A DNA stretch of 64,000 nt from Phaeosaccion multiseriatum (Eukaryota > Ochrophyta, other classes), in contig OZ218952.1 of assembly GCA_965112735.1 (NCBI GenBank), positions 2,976,001 through 3,040,000 of the forward strand. The letters are read 5' to 3'. Numbering within the stretch: the stretch's first letter is position 1; each line of letters starts with the position of its first letter. Below, piece after piece: positions 9,497 to 21,751 of the stretch. A program made the translations under genes and the position numbers. The notes under the pieces were generated by a model. The model was not told the DNA's origin and did not search any database. It was given only the letters and a program-made list of their open reading frames with translations.

Positions 9497-12058
9497 ATGA
9501 GGTGTTTGACGCTCCTCTCGGTTGCCGCCTCTTTGGGCATGGCTGTGGCCTTTGTCCCAGGGGCAGTGCTGCCCCGTATGGCCCGCAGCAGGCCCAATGT
9601 GCGAGTGAGTGCGGCAGACGACGACACACCGACAGACTTATTGTCTTTTGTAGCGATGATTAGCGAGAAGTATGGTGATGGGAAAGGAGGTAAAGCAAAA
9701 AGCAAGGCTGCTCCGAAGAAGGCGGCTCCAGCAGCGAAGGCTGAGAAGGCGGCCGCACCAGCCAAGGCTGAGAAGGCGGCCCCACCAGCCAAGGCTGCTA
9801 AGGCGGCCCCAGCTGCTGACCCGGTCGCGGTAGATCAGGGTGGAAACTTGCAGAAGGTGATCTTAAGAAGTGGAAGCTCGGAGGTGGAGCTTTACACGTT
9901 GGGAGCATGCGTCACTAGCTTCAAGGTACGCTATTGAGCGCTGTAAGATTGTGAGGAGGACGAGATGACCTCAGACCCGCTTGTCCATGCTCTTGCTCGC
10001 AGGTGGACGGATACGATAGCCTCTTCGTTCGCCCAGATGCAAAGCTCGACGGCTCCAAGCCCATCTCCGGAGGGCTGCCCCACTGGTGAGTGACTAGGAC
10101 ACGTGTGGTCTTCGCTCATCGCTTTTGAGTTATTAGTCTCACGAGCCCCCCTGTACTTCTCCACCTTCCGAATCCAACCCAGCTTCCCTCAATTCGGCCC
10201 CGGAGCAATGCAGCAGCATGGGTTTGGCAGGAATCTTGACTGGTGAGTCAGGCACACGTACACACGCACACAGCGATACGGATGGTGAACAGGATGGTGC
10301 AAGGTGTTCGGTGGATTGGCGGAGGAGGCGTCGAATACAAGCGGCACCCGCAAGAAATCACCTCTCCCCTCCTTCCCTGATATGTTAGACTAAAAAAAGG
10401 AGACTCTTCTGTCTGTCTGTTGCGTTCGGTCCTTGTGATGTCTTCTGTTCTGTTGGCCGCTGTACTGTACGCATGTAGGGCGATCGACAGCATCGAGGGA
10501 GGGGAGGGTGATGCGGACCCCTCCGTGACCCTCATGCTGCAGGAGAGCGAGGAGACCATGGGCATGTGGCCCTACGCCTTCACCATGAAGTACACGGTGA
10601 CCCTGGAGGACGGCGGCAAGAAGCTCAGCACGCGCGTGGTGGTCGACAACACCGGCGACGTCAACATGGAGTTCCAGGCGGCTCTGCACAGTTACTTTAG
10701 GTGCGTTGCGATTCGCTTTTAGGGGGGCTTTGCGTGCTTTGTGTGCTTATTCGTTGCCAGGGTTGGGTGCAGTGATGTATAGCAGCCGCGATGCTCCTCT
10801 CTCTCTCTCTCTCTCCTGCGGACGGAAGTGCCGAGTGAGAGGTGTACGCGACCGCAGCCTTGTGTACTGCGCTGCTCTAGCCCCCCTCCATCCACTTCAC
10901 ACGCTGTGCCACTTGTCTCCCATCCACCCGACCTCTCCTCCATCCACTGCCGTTTGTCTCAAATTCTGTACCCCTACCCCCCTCCTCCCCATCTCTGCTG
11001 CCCTTTGTTTGCCAATGCGTACTCTTGTCGCCCGCGCGCGCGCGCGCGTGTGTGTGTGTGTGCGTGCGTGCGTGCGACAGGTGCGGAAACGTGAACGACA
11101 TCAAGGTGACGAGCCCCGCCATCAAGGGCTCCAACAAGCACGACCGCATGGCCGACACTAAGGGGCCCTGCGAGGAGAGCGAGCTTACGATCACCAAGGA
11201 GACGGACACGTGAGCCTTGTGTGTGTGTGTGTGTGTGTGTTTGTGTGTGTGTTTGTGTGTTTGCGTGTGTGTTTGTGAGTGAGTGAGTGTGTGTATGTGT
11301 GTGTTTGCAGCAGTCAAGGATGAGCCGAGACGAAAGTCCAGTCTGACTGGTCACCCGGCTGACGTCTCTCCTTCCCCCCCTTCCCCTCCTCCTCCTCCTC
11401 CTCCTCCTCCTCCTCATCCTCTCCTCCTCCGCCTCCCCCTCCTCCTCCCCCTCCTCCTCCTCCTCCTCCTCCTCCTCCTCTTCCCCCGCCCCTGTGTGCT
11501 ATTATCAGCATCTTGTACGGTGTGTCCGGAGACTTGGAGCTGGTGGAGGAGAAGGCCGGGCGCAAGTTGCTCATCAGCAACAAGGCGGGCTGGAAGGACA
11601 CTGTGTAAGTTCAAGTCTCAGTATGCCATGCTTGCGTACGCCCAGCCATGCTTGTTCACGCCAAGCCATGCTATGCCATCATACATGTGGTCGGAGAGTC
11701 TCTTTCTTTCCCCTTTTTACGAGAACTGCACAGATTCAGACACGAGTGAACGCTTTCGCAGACATTTTTGTGCCCGGCTTGCTTCGCTCCTCTTCCTACC
11801 CCCCCCGCCCCCCCCCTCTCTCTCCGATGTCGCTTGTTCTGATCCTCACCCTTCACCCCCCGCGTCTCCCTTTCCCCTCGCTTCGTCACCCCCACCTCCT
11901 TACCGCCACCCCTCAGTGTCTGGAACCCTTACGGTGATGCGGGTATGGGGGCTGACAACTTCGTGTGTGTGGAGAGCGCTCTCGTGGAGAAGCCTGCCTA
12001 CGTCAAGCCTGGAGCGTCGTGGGTGGGGGAGATGAGCCTCACCCCTTCCAAGCTTTAA
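9497..12058 (+). CDS. Plastid-targeted hexose-6-phosphate mutarotase-like aldose epimerase
   Basis: The family interconverts alpha and beta anomers of hexose phosphates (glucose-6-phosphate 1-epimerase/YeaD branch of aldose-1-epimerases). Exons 9497-9925, 10003-10085, 10183-10242, 10479-10700, 11081-11209, 11509-11604 and 11917-12058 join in frame and give about 386 residues. The N-terminus has a signal peptide ending VAF|VPG, the motif of secondary-plastid import, then a transit-like region and an Ala/Lys-rich linker (AKAEKAAAPAKAEK). The epimerase fold begins at VILRSGSSEVELYTLGA. Supporting blocks are LFVRPDAKLDGSKPISGG, QFGPGAMQQHGF, LHSYFR, and ending VWNPYGDAGMGADNFVCVE. Stromal sugar-phosphate metabolism is inferred from targeting. 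Intron 5 is largely (GTGT)n/(CTC)n repeats. Confidence 0.92.
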
Positions 12059-12249
12059 CTTTCTTTGGTGCTGACATTACTTTTATCAAAGGATGATGAA
12101 TGATTAGACTTTGAAGCAGGGAGCGTTTGGGTGAGCTGAGGTGGCTAGTGGATCTCTCTCTCTTTCACATCCCCTCCCCTATTTTTACTTTATTCATGTT
12201 TGCTCAGCCACAGGAGAGACAAGCAATTTTATTTATTTATTAATTTTGA

Positions 12250-12720
12250 CTAGAATACAAGACTGAGCGTGGTCATGTTACCCGCTTGCACCAGTCGCCA
12301 GTTGCGCCCGCTCCAGAGCTCCAGGGGGGGCAGCGAGCTAGGGTACGGGAAGGTCACCAGACCACACTCAAACTTCCAAACGATTCGGGGCTGCCCCGCC
12401 CCCCCACCCCCCGAGTGGTATGTGAAGCCCAGCATTACGTCTATCCCGCCAGGCAAAAGGAACCTCACAGCCACCTCGACATGGCCTTCCATCGACCTCG
12501 ATATGTGCAAGTTGAGGTCGACATTCGTCGATGGTAGCGCTATGGCGGAGGCGACATCGAAGTCGAAAGCAATATCGACCTCGCCTTCCACCGACCTCGA
12601 TATGTGCAAGTTGAGGTCGACATTCGTCGACGTAACGGCGATACCGACCTTGGCTTCCAGATGACGGTGAAGAACAATACTGTACGATGACAGTAATAAC
12701 GCGGCCAAAAACACCCACAT
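12250..12720 (-). CDS. Putative small secreted protein with 33-residue internal repeat
   Basis: Single-exon frame of 156 codons from ATG at 12720. It has a hydrophobic signal-peptide-like start (MWVFLAALLLSSYSIVL). Two in-frame repeats 99 bp apart follow, each containing STNVDLNLHISRS and then E-V-D/E-V-A. The alternating hydrophobic pattern suggests beta strands. The family is not recognised. The DNA repeat core contains TCGACCTC...GAGGTCGA, so it is partly palindromic, and the repeat could be non-coding. The frame is convergent with the epimerase gene and divergent from the gene at 12878. No intron was seen. Confidence 0.5.
   Translation of the reverse strand: MWVFLAALLLSSYSIVLHRHLEAKVGIAVTSTNVDLNLHISRSVEGEVDIAFDFDVASAIALPSTNVDLNLHISRSMEGHVEVAVRFLLPGGIDVMLGFTYHSGGGGAGQPRIVWKFECGLVTFPYPSSLPPLELWSGRNWRLVQAGNMTTLSLVF
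12483..12630. repeat. Two-copy direct repeat, period 99 bp, palindromic core
   Basis: Copies at about 12483-12531 and 12581-12630 are nearly identical over roughly 50 bp. The core ACCTCGATATGTGCAAGTTG is flanked by TCGACCTC-type inverted words. Both copies lie inside the putative secreted-protein frame. Confidence 0.85.
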
Positions 12721-12877
12721 CCTTGTTCTGTTTGCTTTTTGTCATGTCCTTCTTTTAAAATGGCCAAATTAAAGTGTTGTAAAAAGAAAAAAGAAATCTT
12801 GCCTCATTGACATAATTCGTTACTTTTAGGCAATCTCTCCCTTTTTATGTTTCGCACCTCCTCCCTGTTGAGTAGAT

Positions 12878-13908
12878 ATGCCGAAGCCAGGGAAGCTCGT
12901 GTTCAAGGGAGACAGTGACGCCCCGAAGAAGGCCGGCAAGAAGAAGGGGAAGAAGAAGAAGAAGCGGGAAAGGGCGGAGAGGGAGGCCGGGGAGGAGGCC
13001 AGCGGAGGCAGCGGAAGCGGAGCAGCAGGTGCACCAGGAGCACGCGCAGCCGTTGATGACACCATTTACGAGCCAGTCAGGGGAACGGGTGAGTTGTATG
13101 CCCCTGAACCCCTCTATCAATCGTCCTCTCTGCTTTCATCTCTCAATAATCATTACCCTCCCGTCCCCTCTATCACCTTTTCCTCCGTCTCTTCTTCCGC
13201 CGCTGCCCGCCGGTACGTCCTCCTAACTGCCGTCCTCCTTCGCTTTGTTCTCTTTCTGCGCCTCGCAGGACGAATAACGTCGAGCGGGACGGCGGTCCAA
13301 GGCCACGGCACGAAATTCATGAGCGAGCTCAATAACGGCGATGCCATTTTAGTGACCCACCCCAGCACCTTGGTCACCGAGACAAGGCTGGTAAAAATGG
13401 TGCTGGGCAATGTGAGCATTGGCATCTCCAGCGCATTTAGCAGCGATCTCATCTCAACCACATCATTCAAGTACGTAAAGGCGCCGAGGGAGGAGGAGAC
13501 GGAGGAAATGCAAAAAACGAAGAAAAAGAAGGCCAAGCTTGACGAGGAGAAGACTGCGTTCGGGACGTATGACAGTCAGGGCGGCAAGGAGTTTGTGTAC
13601 CGCGTAAAGAAGGTGCGTGCAGTGTGTATGGGAGGGAGATAAGGGCAGCAGCAGTGGCAGCAGCAGGAGAGCGGGCCAAGCGGCAAGCCCCATTCACTCC
13701 TCGTCACACGTGTGTTTGTACGGCGATCTGCGCTTACGGGCCGCACCCTGCAACCCCCCCCCCCTCTCTCTCTCTGTCTCTCTCTCGTATTCAGGCCGGA
13801 GTGTACGGCGGGTATGAAATCATAAAGGCCTCTGCAGACGCTGGGCTCAGCCGAGAACAGCTCCTGGAAATGAGGTGTAAGAAGAAAGCGGACCGGAATT
13901 GTTATTAG
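12878..13908 (+). CDS. Conserved-looking basic hypothetical protein
   Basis: Exons 12878-13088, 13269-13612 and 13795-13908 join in phase and give about 222 residues. The N-terminus is strongly basic (KKAGKKKGKKKKKRERAE), suggesting nuclear or nucleolar placement. The middle exon holds a compact beta-rich stretch (ITSSGTAVQGHGTKFMSEL followed by NGDAILV...VLGNVSIGISSAFSSDL) of a type also seen in beta-structured tail/fibre-like domains; that likeness is only a visual impression. A second Lys/Glu-rich segment and the C-terminal GVYGGYEIIKAS follow. I do not recognise the protein. A motif TTACTTTTAGGCA lies 58 bp before the ATG. The third intron end is a C/T tract. Confidence 0.8.
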
Positions 13909-14172
13909 GCCTCTCTGCTAACAAGGCCGGGGCGATTGTAAATAAGAGAAATCGCTGATCCTCCTGCCCGCCCTCTTGCTCGCAGCCTCCATCGCCGTGT
14001 GTTCCTGTCACCTCAGTCTCTCGCTCGCTCCCTGCCAAAAAGGGAGACTCCGCTGCTGGTCACTGCCTCCTTCCTCCTTCCCGCCCGATAGTCGGGTGCG
14101 TCGAAGAAGAAGCCACGCGTGCTCGCCTGTCATGCAACACAACCCCTTCGCTGTCGCAGGGGGAGAAGCCGG

Positions 14173-14284
14173 CGTCGCCGGAATCGAGCTGGGTGGCCCC
14201 TTGTCGTCGTACGACGAGGCGATTAATGCGTCGCCGGAATCGAGCTGGGTGGCGCCATTGTCGACGTACGACGAGGCGATTAAG
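14173..14284. repeat. 56-bp tandem duplication
   Basis: Two adjacent copies (14173-14228 and 14229-14284) begin CGTCGCCGGAATCGAGCTGG and end GACGAGGCGATTAA, differing at a few sites. The gap 13909-14562 between two genes otherwise holds no convincing exon. A 149-codon minus-strand frame crossing it is compositionally poor and was not called. Confidence 0.85.
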
Positions 14285-14562
14285 GCCTGTGTGCGGGGCG
14301 CCGTTGACGCCCGCCTTTGTCAATCGCGAGGGAACTCCGCCCATCGGTACAGGAAGGGAGCTCGGGGCCGTGCTACCGAGGCGAATGGGCCGGATCATTG
14401 TATCTCGTCTCTTCCCCCAGCACGTGTGTTCCTCCACCTGTTTCTCTCGAGGCGTTCGAACTCCACATTCCTTGTTTTCGCTCTCTTGAGAAGCTGCTAC
14501 CCGTAGCAAGTTCTAAAACCTGCGCGCACCGGTTAGCTCATAATCTCCACCCCCTTCTTAGC

Positions 14563-14877
14563 TCAGCGCACGGCCACTACGGGCAAACCGGGGGCTTGCA
14601 CCACTCCACCATCCTCCTGCCCCCCCTCCGAGTCTTCTTCGTCGCTCCCACCCATCACACCCTCCTCTTCACGCAGAGCCGGGAGGTCCTTCTCTGTGAA
14701 GAGGACGCGCACCTTCAGCGTGCAGCTGGGACACAAGGCCACGTCCTCTCCGTCATAGAGCTCCTCAAGGCTGATCTCGAACTTGTCACCGCAAGGACAG
14801 AGGTAGTAATACATCTGCTCTTCATCCACGTACTCCATGTCTGCTATTCTCACATCTTCGTACATGGAAGACGCCAT
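14563..14877 (-). CDS. Diphthamide biosynthesis protein 3 (DPH3/KTI11), CSL zinc finger
   Basis: DPH3 is a small iron/zinc protein that delivers electrons to the DPH1-DPH2 enzyme in diphthamide synthesis on eEF2 and also serves Elongator tRNA modification. It is cytosolic. The family core is unmistakable: MYEDVRIADMEYVDEEQMYY, then CPCGDKF, then LEELYDGEDVALCPSCTL with the four Cys ligands, then VRVLF. The protein is 104 residues from the chosen ATG at 14877 (MASSMYEDV). The frame stays open upstream to 14955, but family members start close to the YEDV block. An acidic, low-complexity C-terminal tail of about 40 residues is longer than in yeast. No intron was seen. Confidence 0.95.
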   Translation of the reverse strand: MASSMYEDVRIADMEYVDEEQMYYYLCPCGDKFEISLEELYDGEDVALCPSCTLKVRVLFTEKDLPALREEEGVMGGSDEEDSEGGQEDGGVVQAPGLPVVAVR

Positions 14878-15647
14878 CCTCTCCGCTGCCAAAGCCCGAT
14901 AATTATCCCAGTCCAGATAAGTGGGGGCCATGGGGTGCCATCCACGATGACCCAAGGGGGGGGGGGTGCAATCGGTACTCGCACAGCGGCCTTGGCAGCA
15001 AGAAGCAAGAGCGCGACGCAGGCAACAGGTGAGAGGGGAAGCACACCCATTCTATTTGCTGTGGTTTGAGGTGAGGCAGCTGGAGAGGAGGTTGAGCGCA
15101 CCCGTAGCAGCAGAAGGGTCCTGAATAGGCCATCCGCCAACAGGGAGAAGTAAATCATCGGAGCTGCCTACGGGCAACGAACGGCATGATCAAGTGGGAG
15201 ATGTGCTGGTGGTGTGCTGGTCGTGGGCAGGATTCTGTGATGATGTTCTCAGGCGCCCCTACTGGTACCCATCGAAAGCTTCTCGTACTTTTCCCGTCAA
15301 ATCAAACGGTGTTTTTCTCTTCGACCTGTCCTTGTCCCTCGCCGGCTGTCACCCGTCCTCTATCAGCGTCGGGTATTCCGGCATCCCATAACTTTTCCTT
15401 CTGAGCATGTGTCCTGTCGCAGGGCAAGCCACCGCTCACAAGTTTGTCTTGCCTTTTCACTTTTGGCCTCTTTTCTACTGGTGGTACAGTGGGTGCGACA
15501 ATTCACGGGACTGCACGCGAGAGACTTGAAAGAGGCTAAGGGGACGTATGTCTGCATGTTCGCGGTGGGTCCTGCAAGCGGAGTGAGCGATTTTTCTGGG
15601 GGAATTCACGACAGGTCCTGGGGTGGGGGGGTGGGGACAAAGCTGTA
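14878..15647. other. Intergenic region between DPH3 and the SANT-like gene
   Basis: 770 bp between divergent genes. It has a G-rich run near 14957-14968 and no frame with recognisable content. Part must serve as promoter for both neighbours. I see nothing else that can be supported. Confidence 0.5.
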
Positions 15648-17879
15648 ATGGAGGAGCTTCCACCGCTGGAGGCGGGCGATGCCCCTACCACCAATGGTAG
15701 TAGTGCTTCTTCGGAATTTCTCTCAGGGCAGGATTTCCCAGAGCAGCTTGAAGGTACCGAAACGTTGCTGGCCGGGCAACCAGCGCCAGCCTTGGGCACT
15801 GTCTTTGTAGAGAAGACGGCTTCTGAAGAAGCATCTACGCAGGCGCAGCAGGAGTCAGCACCAGCGCACTTTGTGGAACAGGCTAGTGAAAAGACTGAGA
15901 AAGAAGAGGAGGAGAGTGGTGGTGGTGGTGGTGGTGAGGAGGAGGAGGTGGAGGCGCAATCACTAGTAAATGGAGCGGGCGACGGAGAGCAAGGAACGGA
16001 GGAGGGATCATCACTCATAGCTGCGACTGATCCTTCGGAAGGGAATGCACCAGTGGCAGAAGAAGCGCAGGGAGTACAGCCAGCAACAGAAGGAGGAGTA
16101 CCGGCTGCACTGGACAGCTCCGAGGGAAATGGTGCCAGCACAGCAGACGCAAACACGAACGGGCTCCTGAGTCCTGTGGAGGGGGCGGAGGCAGCAGCAG
16201 CAACAGAAGAAGCCGTAACAGAAGAAGTAGCAGCAGCAGCAGCAGTAGTAGCAGCAGCACCGGTGGTAGGGAACGGCCCCAGTGAAATGGAAGTGGAGGA
16301 GGGGGGAGAAGCAGGGGCGTTGCCAAAAGCAGAAGGTGACCAGGAGATGGACGTCGAGAAGGAAAACGGCGAGCACGCAGCCCCAGAGAAGGATGGAGGG
16401 GGTGTTTCATCAGGTATGGATGGGCAGCAGCAACCGCCTGAAGCGGGGACTAATGATACGGCCGAAATGCCTGCGGCGTCTCCTGCTGCGCCAGAGACAC
16501 AAGCAGAGGCAGAAGCCGGTCAACAAGGGACGGAGGCTGTCAGTGCGGACGGCAAGGGAGCGGGGCCTTATGTGACTGATGACGAACGGAATGAGATTTT
16601 GAAGCGTGCGCAAGCGGCCTTTGAGAGCGCGGCATCGTTGGCCCCGGGAGACGTGGCCCTCTACGGCGCGGCTGTGCCCACCGTATGGGACGACGAAGAA
16701 ATGGTCATCCTTGATGAAGGGTTGAAGCAGTACCCTGCAGAGGCAGTGAGCAACATGACTCTCTATCTAAAGCTGGCATCACTCCTACCAAAGAAGTGCG
16801 TCCGAGAAGTGGCTGCCAAGATAAAGGCGATACAGGATGGTCACCGGGTGACGTACAATGCCGTGGTGAACAGACAACAGCACGCCATGTACGCCGCAAG
16901 CGGTGGGGACGGGAGCGGGAGGGGTCAGGGAATGGGCAGTCCGATGATGTTCTCACCAGGAGGGGGAACACCGCAGGGGGGTATGCAACCGTTCTCGACC
17001 GGACAAGCACACCTCAACGACCGGGCCATGGAAAACAACGTCAATCAGATTTTAACGGTAAGCAGTAGTAGGGTAACAACAGGAGGGAAGATATCTTCGT
17101 TCAATACTCACGCACACCACGTGGTACCCATCTGCTTGCGGTCGCTGTTGTCACCGGCGCTCACTGACGCTCTCTGCGCGCGCTCTCTCTGTGGCTCTCT
17201 CCCTCTCTGTCTCTCTCTCTGCGGTTTCCGCGTTGCCGCCCCCTTCGTTCTCTCTCTGTGTGTACCTCCCTCCCTCCGATGTACAGGACAACATGGCGAC
17301 GATTGCGCACATCAGGAATAACATCCTATCCGGGAGGATGGGAGACAACTATGGGCTGATGCACAGATTCACCGAGAACGTTGGGGAGGTGCTGGAGATG
17401 CTCAACACTCTGCCCTTGAGAATGCCGCCTCTGCCAGTGCAAGTGAGTGCGTGCGCGTAGATCTTCATTCAGACTGCCCCAACCCCCCCTCTCCTATTGT
17501 CTGTCGCAACACCAGTAAGACTTGTGTCGTGCTTGTGCTTCCTGTCTTGTCTTCCTTGTCCACTTTTCCGCGCTGCCGTAACATTCAGCTCATGCCTTCC
17601 TTCTTCCCATCTTTCGTGTTTGTTCCTTGCTTGCAGATTAACACTTACCTGTTGACACAAGGCGGGGCTGGAGGGCCCGGAGGGGGCGGAGACGGCTCGC
17701 ACATGAGGGGAATGGGCGGTAAGCCGTCTCCTCCCCGAAATGGAGACTCTTCCGCCGCCGTCAGCGTCATGGGCGGACCTGTCGCCGCCACAGGCCATCC
17801 TCCGTCCCCCAGTCCGTATCCGCAGCAAGCAAGTGGGGGAGGAAAGAGAAGTAGCTCAGGCTCAGGGTATCGAGTGTAG
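15648..17879 (+). CDS. SANT/Myb-like nuclear protein of the plant-conserved uncharacterised family
   Basis: Exons 15648-17057, 17287-17442 and 17637-17879 join in phase 0 and give 602 residues. The first 300 residues are acidic, Ala/Glu-rich disorder. At about 345-400 is a SANT-like helix bundle (VWDDEEMVILDEGLKQYPAE followed by YLKLASLLPKKCVREVAAK). A second conserved block (MATIAHIRNNI...NVGEVLEMLNTLPL...MPPLPVQ) spans exon 2. This order matches uncharacterised land-plant proteins with a Myb-like domain and a C-terminal helix ending MPPLPV, from my memory of that family. A chromatin or transcription role is inferred. The tail is Gly/Ser/Pro-rich. Confidence 0.85.
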
Positions 17880-18149
17880 CTCTGCTCTCTTTTATGTTAT
17901 CCTCATTCACGGTAGGAAGAAAGCTTCAGGGAGTTAGTAAATAGGTGTCCGCATCGCAGCGCAGCCTGGGCAGTCAACTCTCAATAACATAACATGACAT
18001 AACATCAACCCCTGATGCACTATCCGCTATCGGGCCCCGGCCGCGCACTGTCGAGAATGTAAGCATTCCTAAACACTCATCCTTTGGCAAAGGGCTTTTC
18101 ATTACTTTTAGGCAGGCTCATTTCCTCTCTGAACCAAAGCCAACGCGCT

Positions 18150-19264
18150 ATGAGGAGACGCATTGTGAATGAGGTGCTGCTGAGAGGGCACGTGGGGACG
18201 AAGCTCAGAACGAGGCCGCCGGGATGGTAAGCTCTCCGCCTCTCCCGCTTTGTATCCCCCGACCTCTGATGTCTCTGGGTGTCCTTCTATGTGATACAGG
18301 ACGCTGCCGATGCGACGGTGCCTGCCGCCCTTGCCGATGTCTAGCCGTAGCTTCACAGCAGCCGTGGTGGGACGAGGGAAGAGTGGGAGCAGCAGCAGCA
18401 GCAACAGCAGCAACAGCAGCAGCAGCAGCAGCAGAGGGAGGTACGAGATGCGGCTAAGCAGTAGCAAAAGCAGTAATAGTAGGAGCAGCAGCAGGAGGTA
18501 CTTATCTTCGGGTCGAGGCACTCGAGGGGGCGGGTTCCGACAAGGCGACGGCGACAACTCCAATCCCCTCAACATGGGCTTCGACTTGTTTGGGGACGCG
18601 GACGCGGACAAAGCCGTCATCACGGGGTACGACCCCGATGGCTTTTGGTTCGGCGAGACACTCATAAAGGGGTCGGTGCTTGTGTTCCCGACGGACAAGG
18701 TGCTGTGGGCACCCACGCAACTCTCGGAAATCACTATTGAGAGTCTGAAGCTGGTGGAGCTGGCCGAGCCCAAGATAGGTACGAGTTGCCCTCAACCAAC
18801 CAACCAACCAACCAACCAACCAACCCTCTCTTTACCTCCTCAGCTGGCTAATCTTGACCGGGCGATTCTTAGCTCGCTTGTGAACACCTATCTGCCAGAG
18901 GTCCTGTCTGCTCCCCTTCCCCCCAGTGCCTCAAACACGCTATGCCTTTTCTCTTATGTGCCTCTCTTCGCTCTTTCTCTCTCTCTCTCTCTCTCTTGTC
19001 CTTGTCATGTGACGCGCAGAGCTCTTGATTGTGGGTGTGGGTGGCAGACAGAAGAAACGACTGCCGGCCTCTTTTGAGTCTCACTTCTTGAAGCAGGGCA
19101 TTGCCATCGAGCAAATGGACTCGCCCCACGCCCTGTCTACCTTCAACATTCTCAACGCGGAGGATCGGAGGGTAGCGGTGGCCCTTCTTTCCATTGAGCC
19201 CTTCGACCACAGCGAAGCGAAGCTACCGGAAGAGCTGGAGTTTGACTACAACAAGAAGTACTAA
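18150..19264 (+). CDS. NDUFAF3-like complex I assembly factor (Mth938 domain)
   Basis: NDUFAF3 helps assemble the Q-module of mitochondrial complex I. Exons 18150-18226 (tentative), 18300-18778 and 19020-19264 join in frame and give about 266 residues. The short first exon (MRRRIVNEVLLRGHVGTKL) joins in phase and makes a basic mitochondrial presequence; without it translation would start at 18310. A Ser/Arg-rich linker with (AGC)n follows. The Mth938 fold is clear: ITGYDPDGFWFGETLIKGSV, TIESLKLVE, LLIVGVGGRQ, IAIEQMDSPHALSTFNILNA, RRVAVALL. Intron 2 carries (AACC)n near the donor and (CT)n near the acceptor. A TTACTTTTAGGCA motif lies 48 bp upstream of the first ATG. Confidence 0.92.
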
Positions 19265-19918
19265 GTATAATAAAAGAATTGCATCACTTGGGCAGGCCAT
19301 CCGGGGGCTTGCCCCCCTTTTCCGCACGAACTGGCCTCACGGCAAAAGAGTCGGGGAGGTGGAAACAGACCGAGGAGGGGAAGACTGTGGACACTTGCTG
19401 AGAAAGAAGCACCTCCCGGTGTTTCTTTTCTGATGCACCAAACCACGTCTCTCCCCACCGAAGAAGGCCTGCCGTGAGCCCTTGCGGCCAGCCAGCCACG
19501 GTGCGACGAATGGTGACAAGAATAAAGACCGGAGACCGGGGATGATAGAGACCGATACAACGCACAAGAACGGACAACTAAGATTTTACCTTGCTCTCCG
19601 TCGCGCCCCTCTTTGGATCAGAAGGCGGGGGGGGGTCTAACTGACGAGCCGAACATGCCAAAGTTGCTCCTGCTCCTCTCTCTCACGCTCCTCCCCGAGC
19701 AACAAGTCCATCCTCCCTCCCAGCCTTTCGTGCTTCCGTCTGCCCACCCTCTCTCTCCCTCTCTCACTCGCTTCGCTGAGTCGCGTACTATAGTTTGATC
19801 CAAATGCTAAACATCACGCTCTGTCTCTCTCCCTCTCACACACTCCCCTGTCTGTCTGTCTGTCTGTCTGTCTGCCTGTCTCTCTGCCGGCCTGCCTGCC
19901 AAGCCTCGCATATATAAA
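19265..19918. other. Convergent intergenic region
   Basis: About 650 bp between the 3' ends of the NDUFAF3 gene (+) and the UBE2D gene (-). It contains a (CTGT/CTGC)n tract at about 19850-19890. No convincing coding content on either strand. Confidence 0.6.
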
Positions 19919-21657
<1,739 letters not shown>

Positions 21658-21751
21658 CTAGAGCACAGCGAGCTCCTCCCCCCCGGGGGATTTCAGTTTC
21701 AATTTCTGTCCGTGTGCCCGTCCCCCTTTGAGTGAGGAGCAGGCCCGCCTG

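Noticed and set aside
14060-14509. 149-codon minus-strand frame over the 56-bp repeat
   Set aside because: Composition is Arg/Ser-rich without domain features, and the repeat makes it fortuitous.
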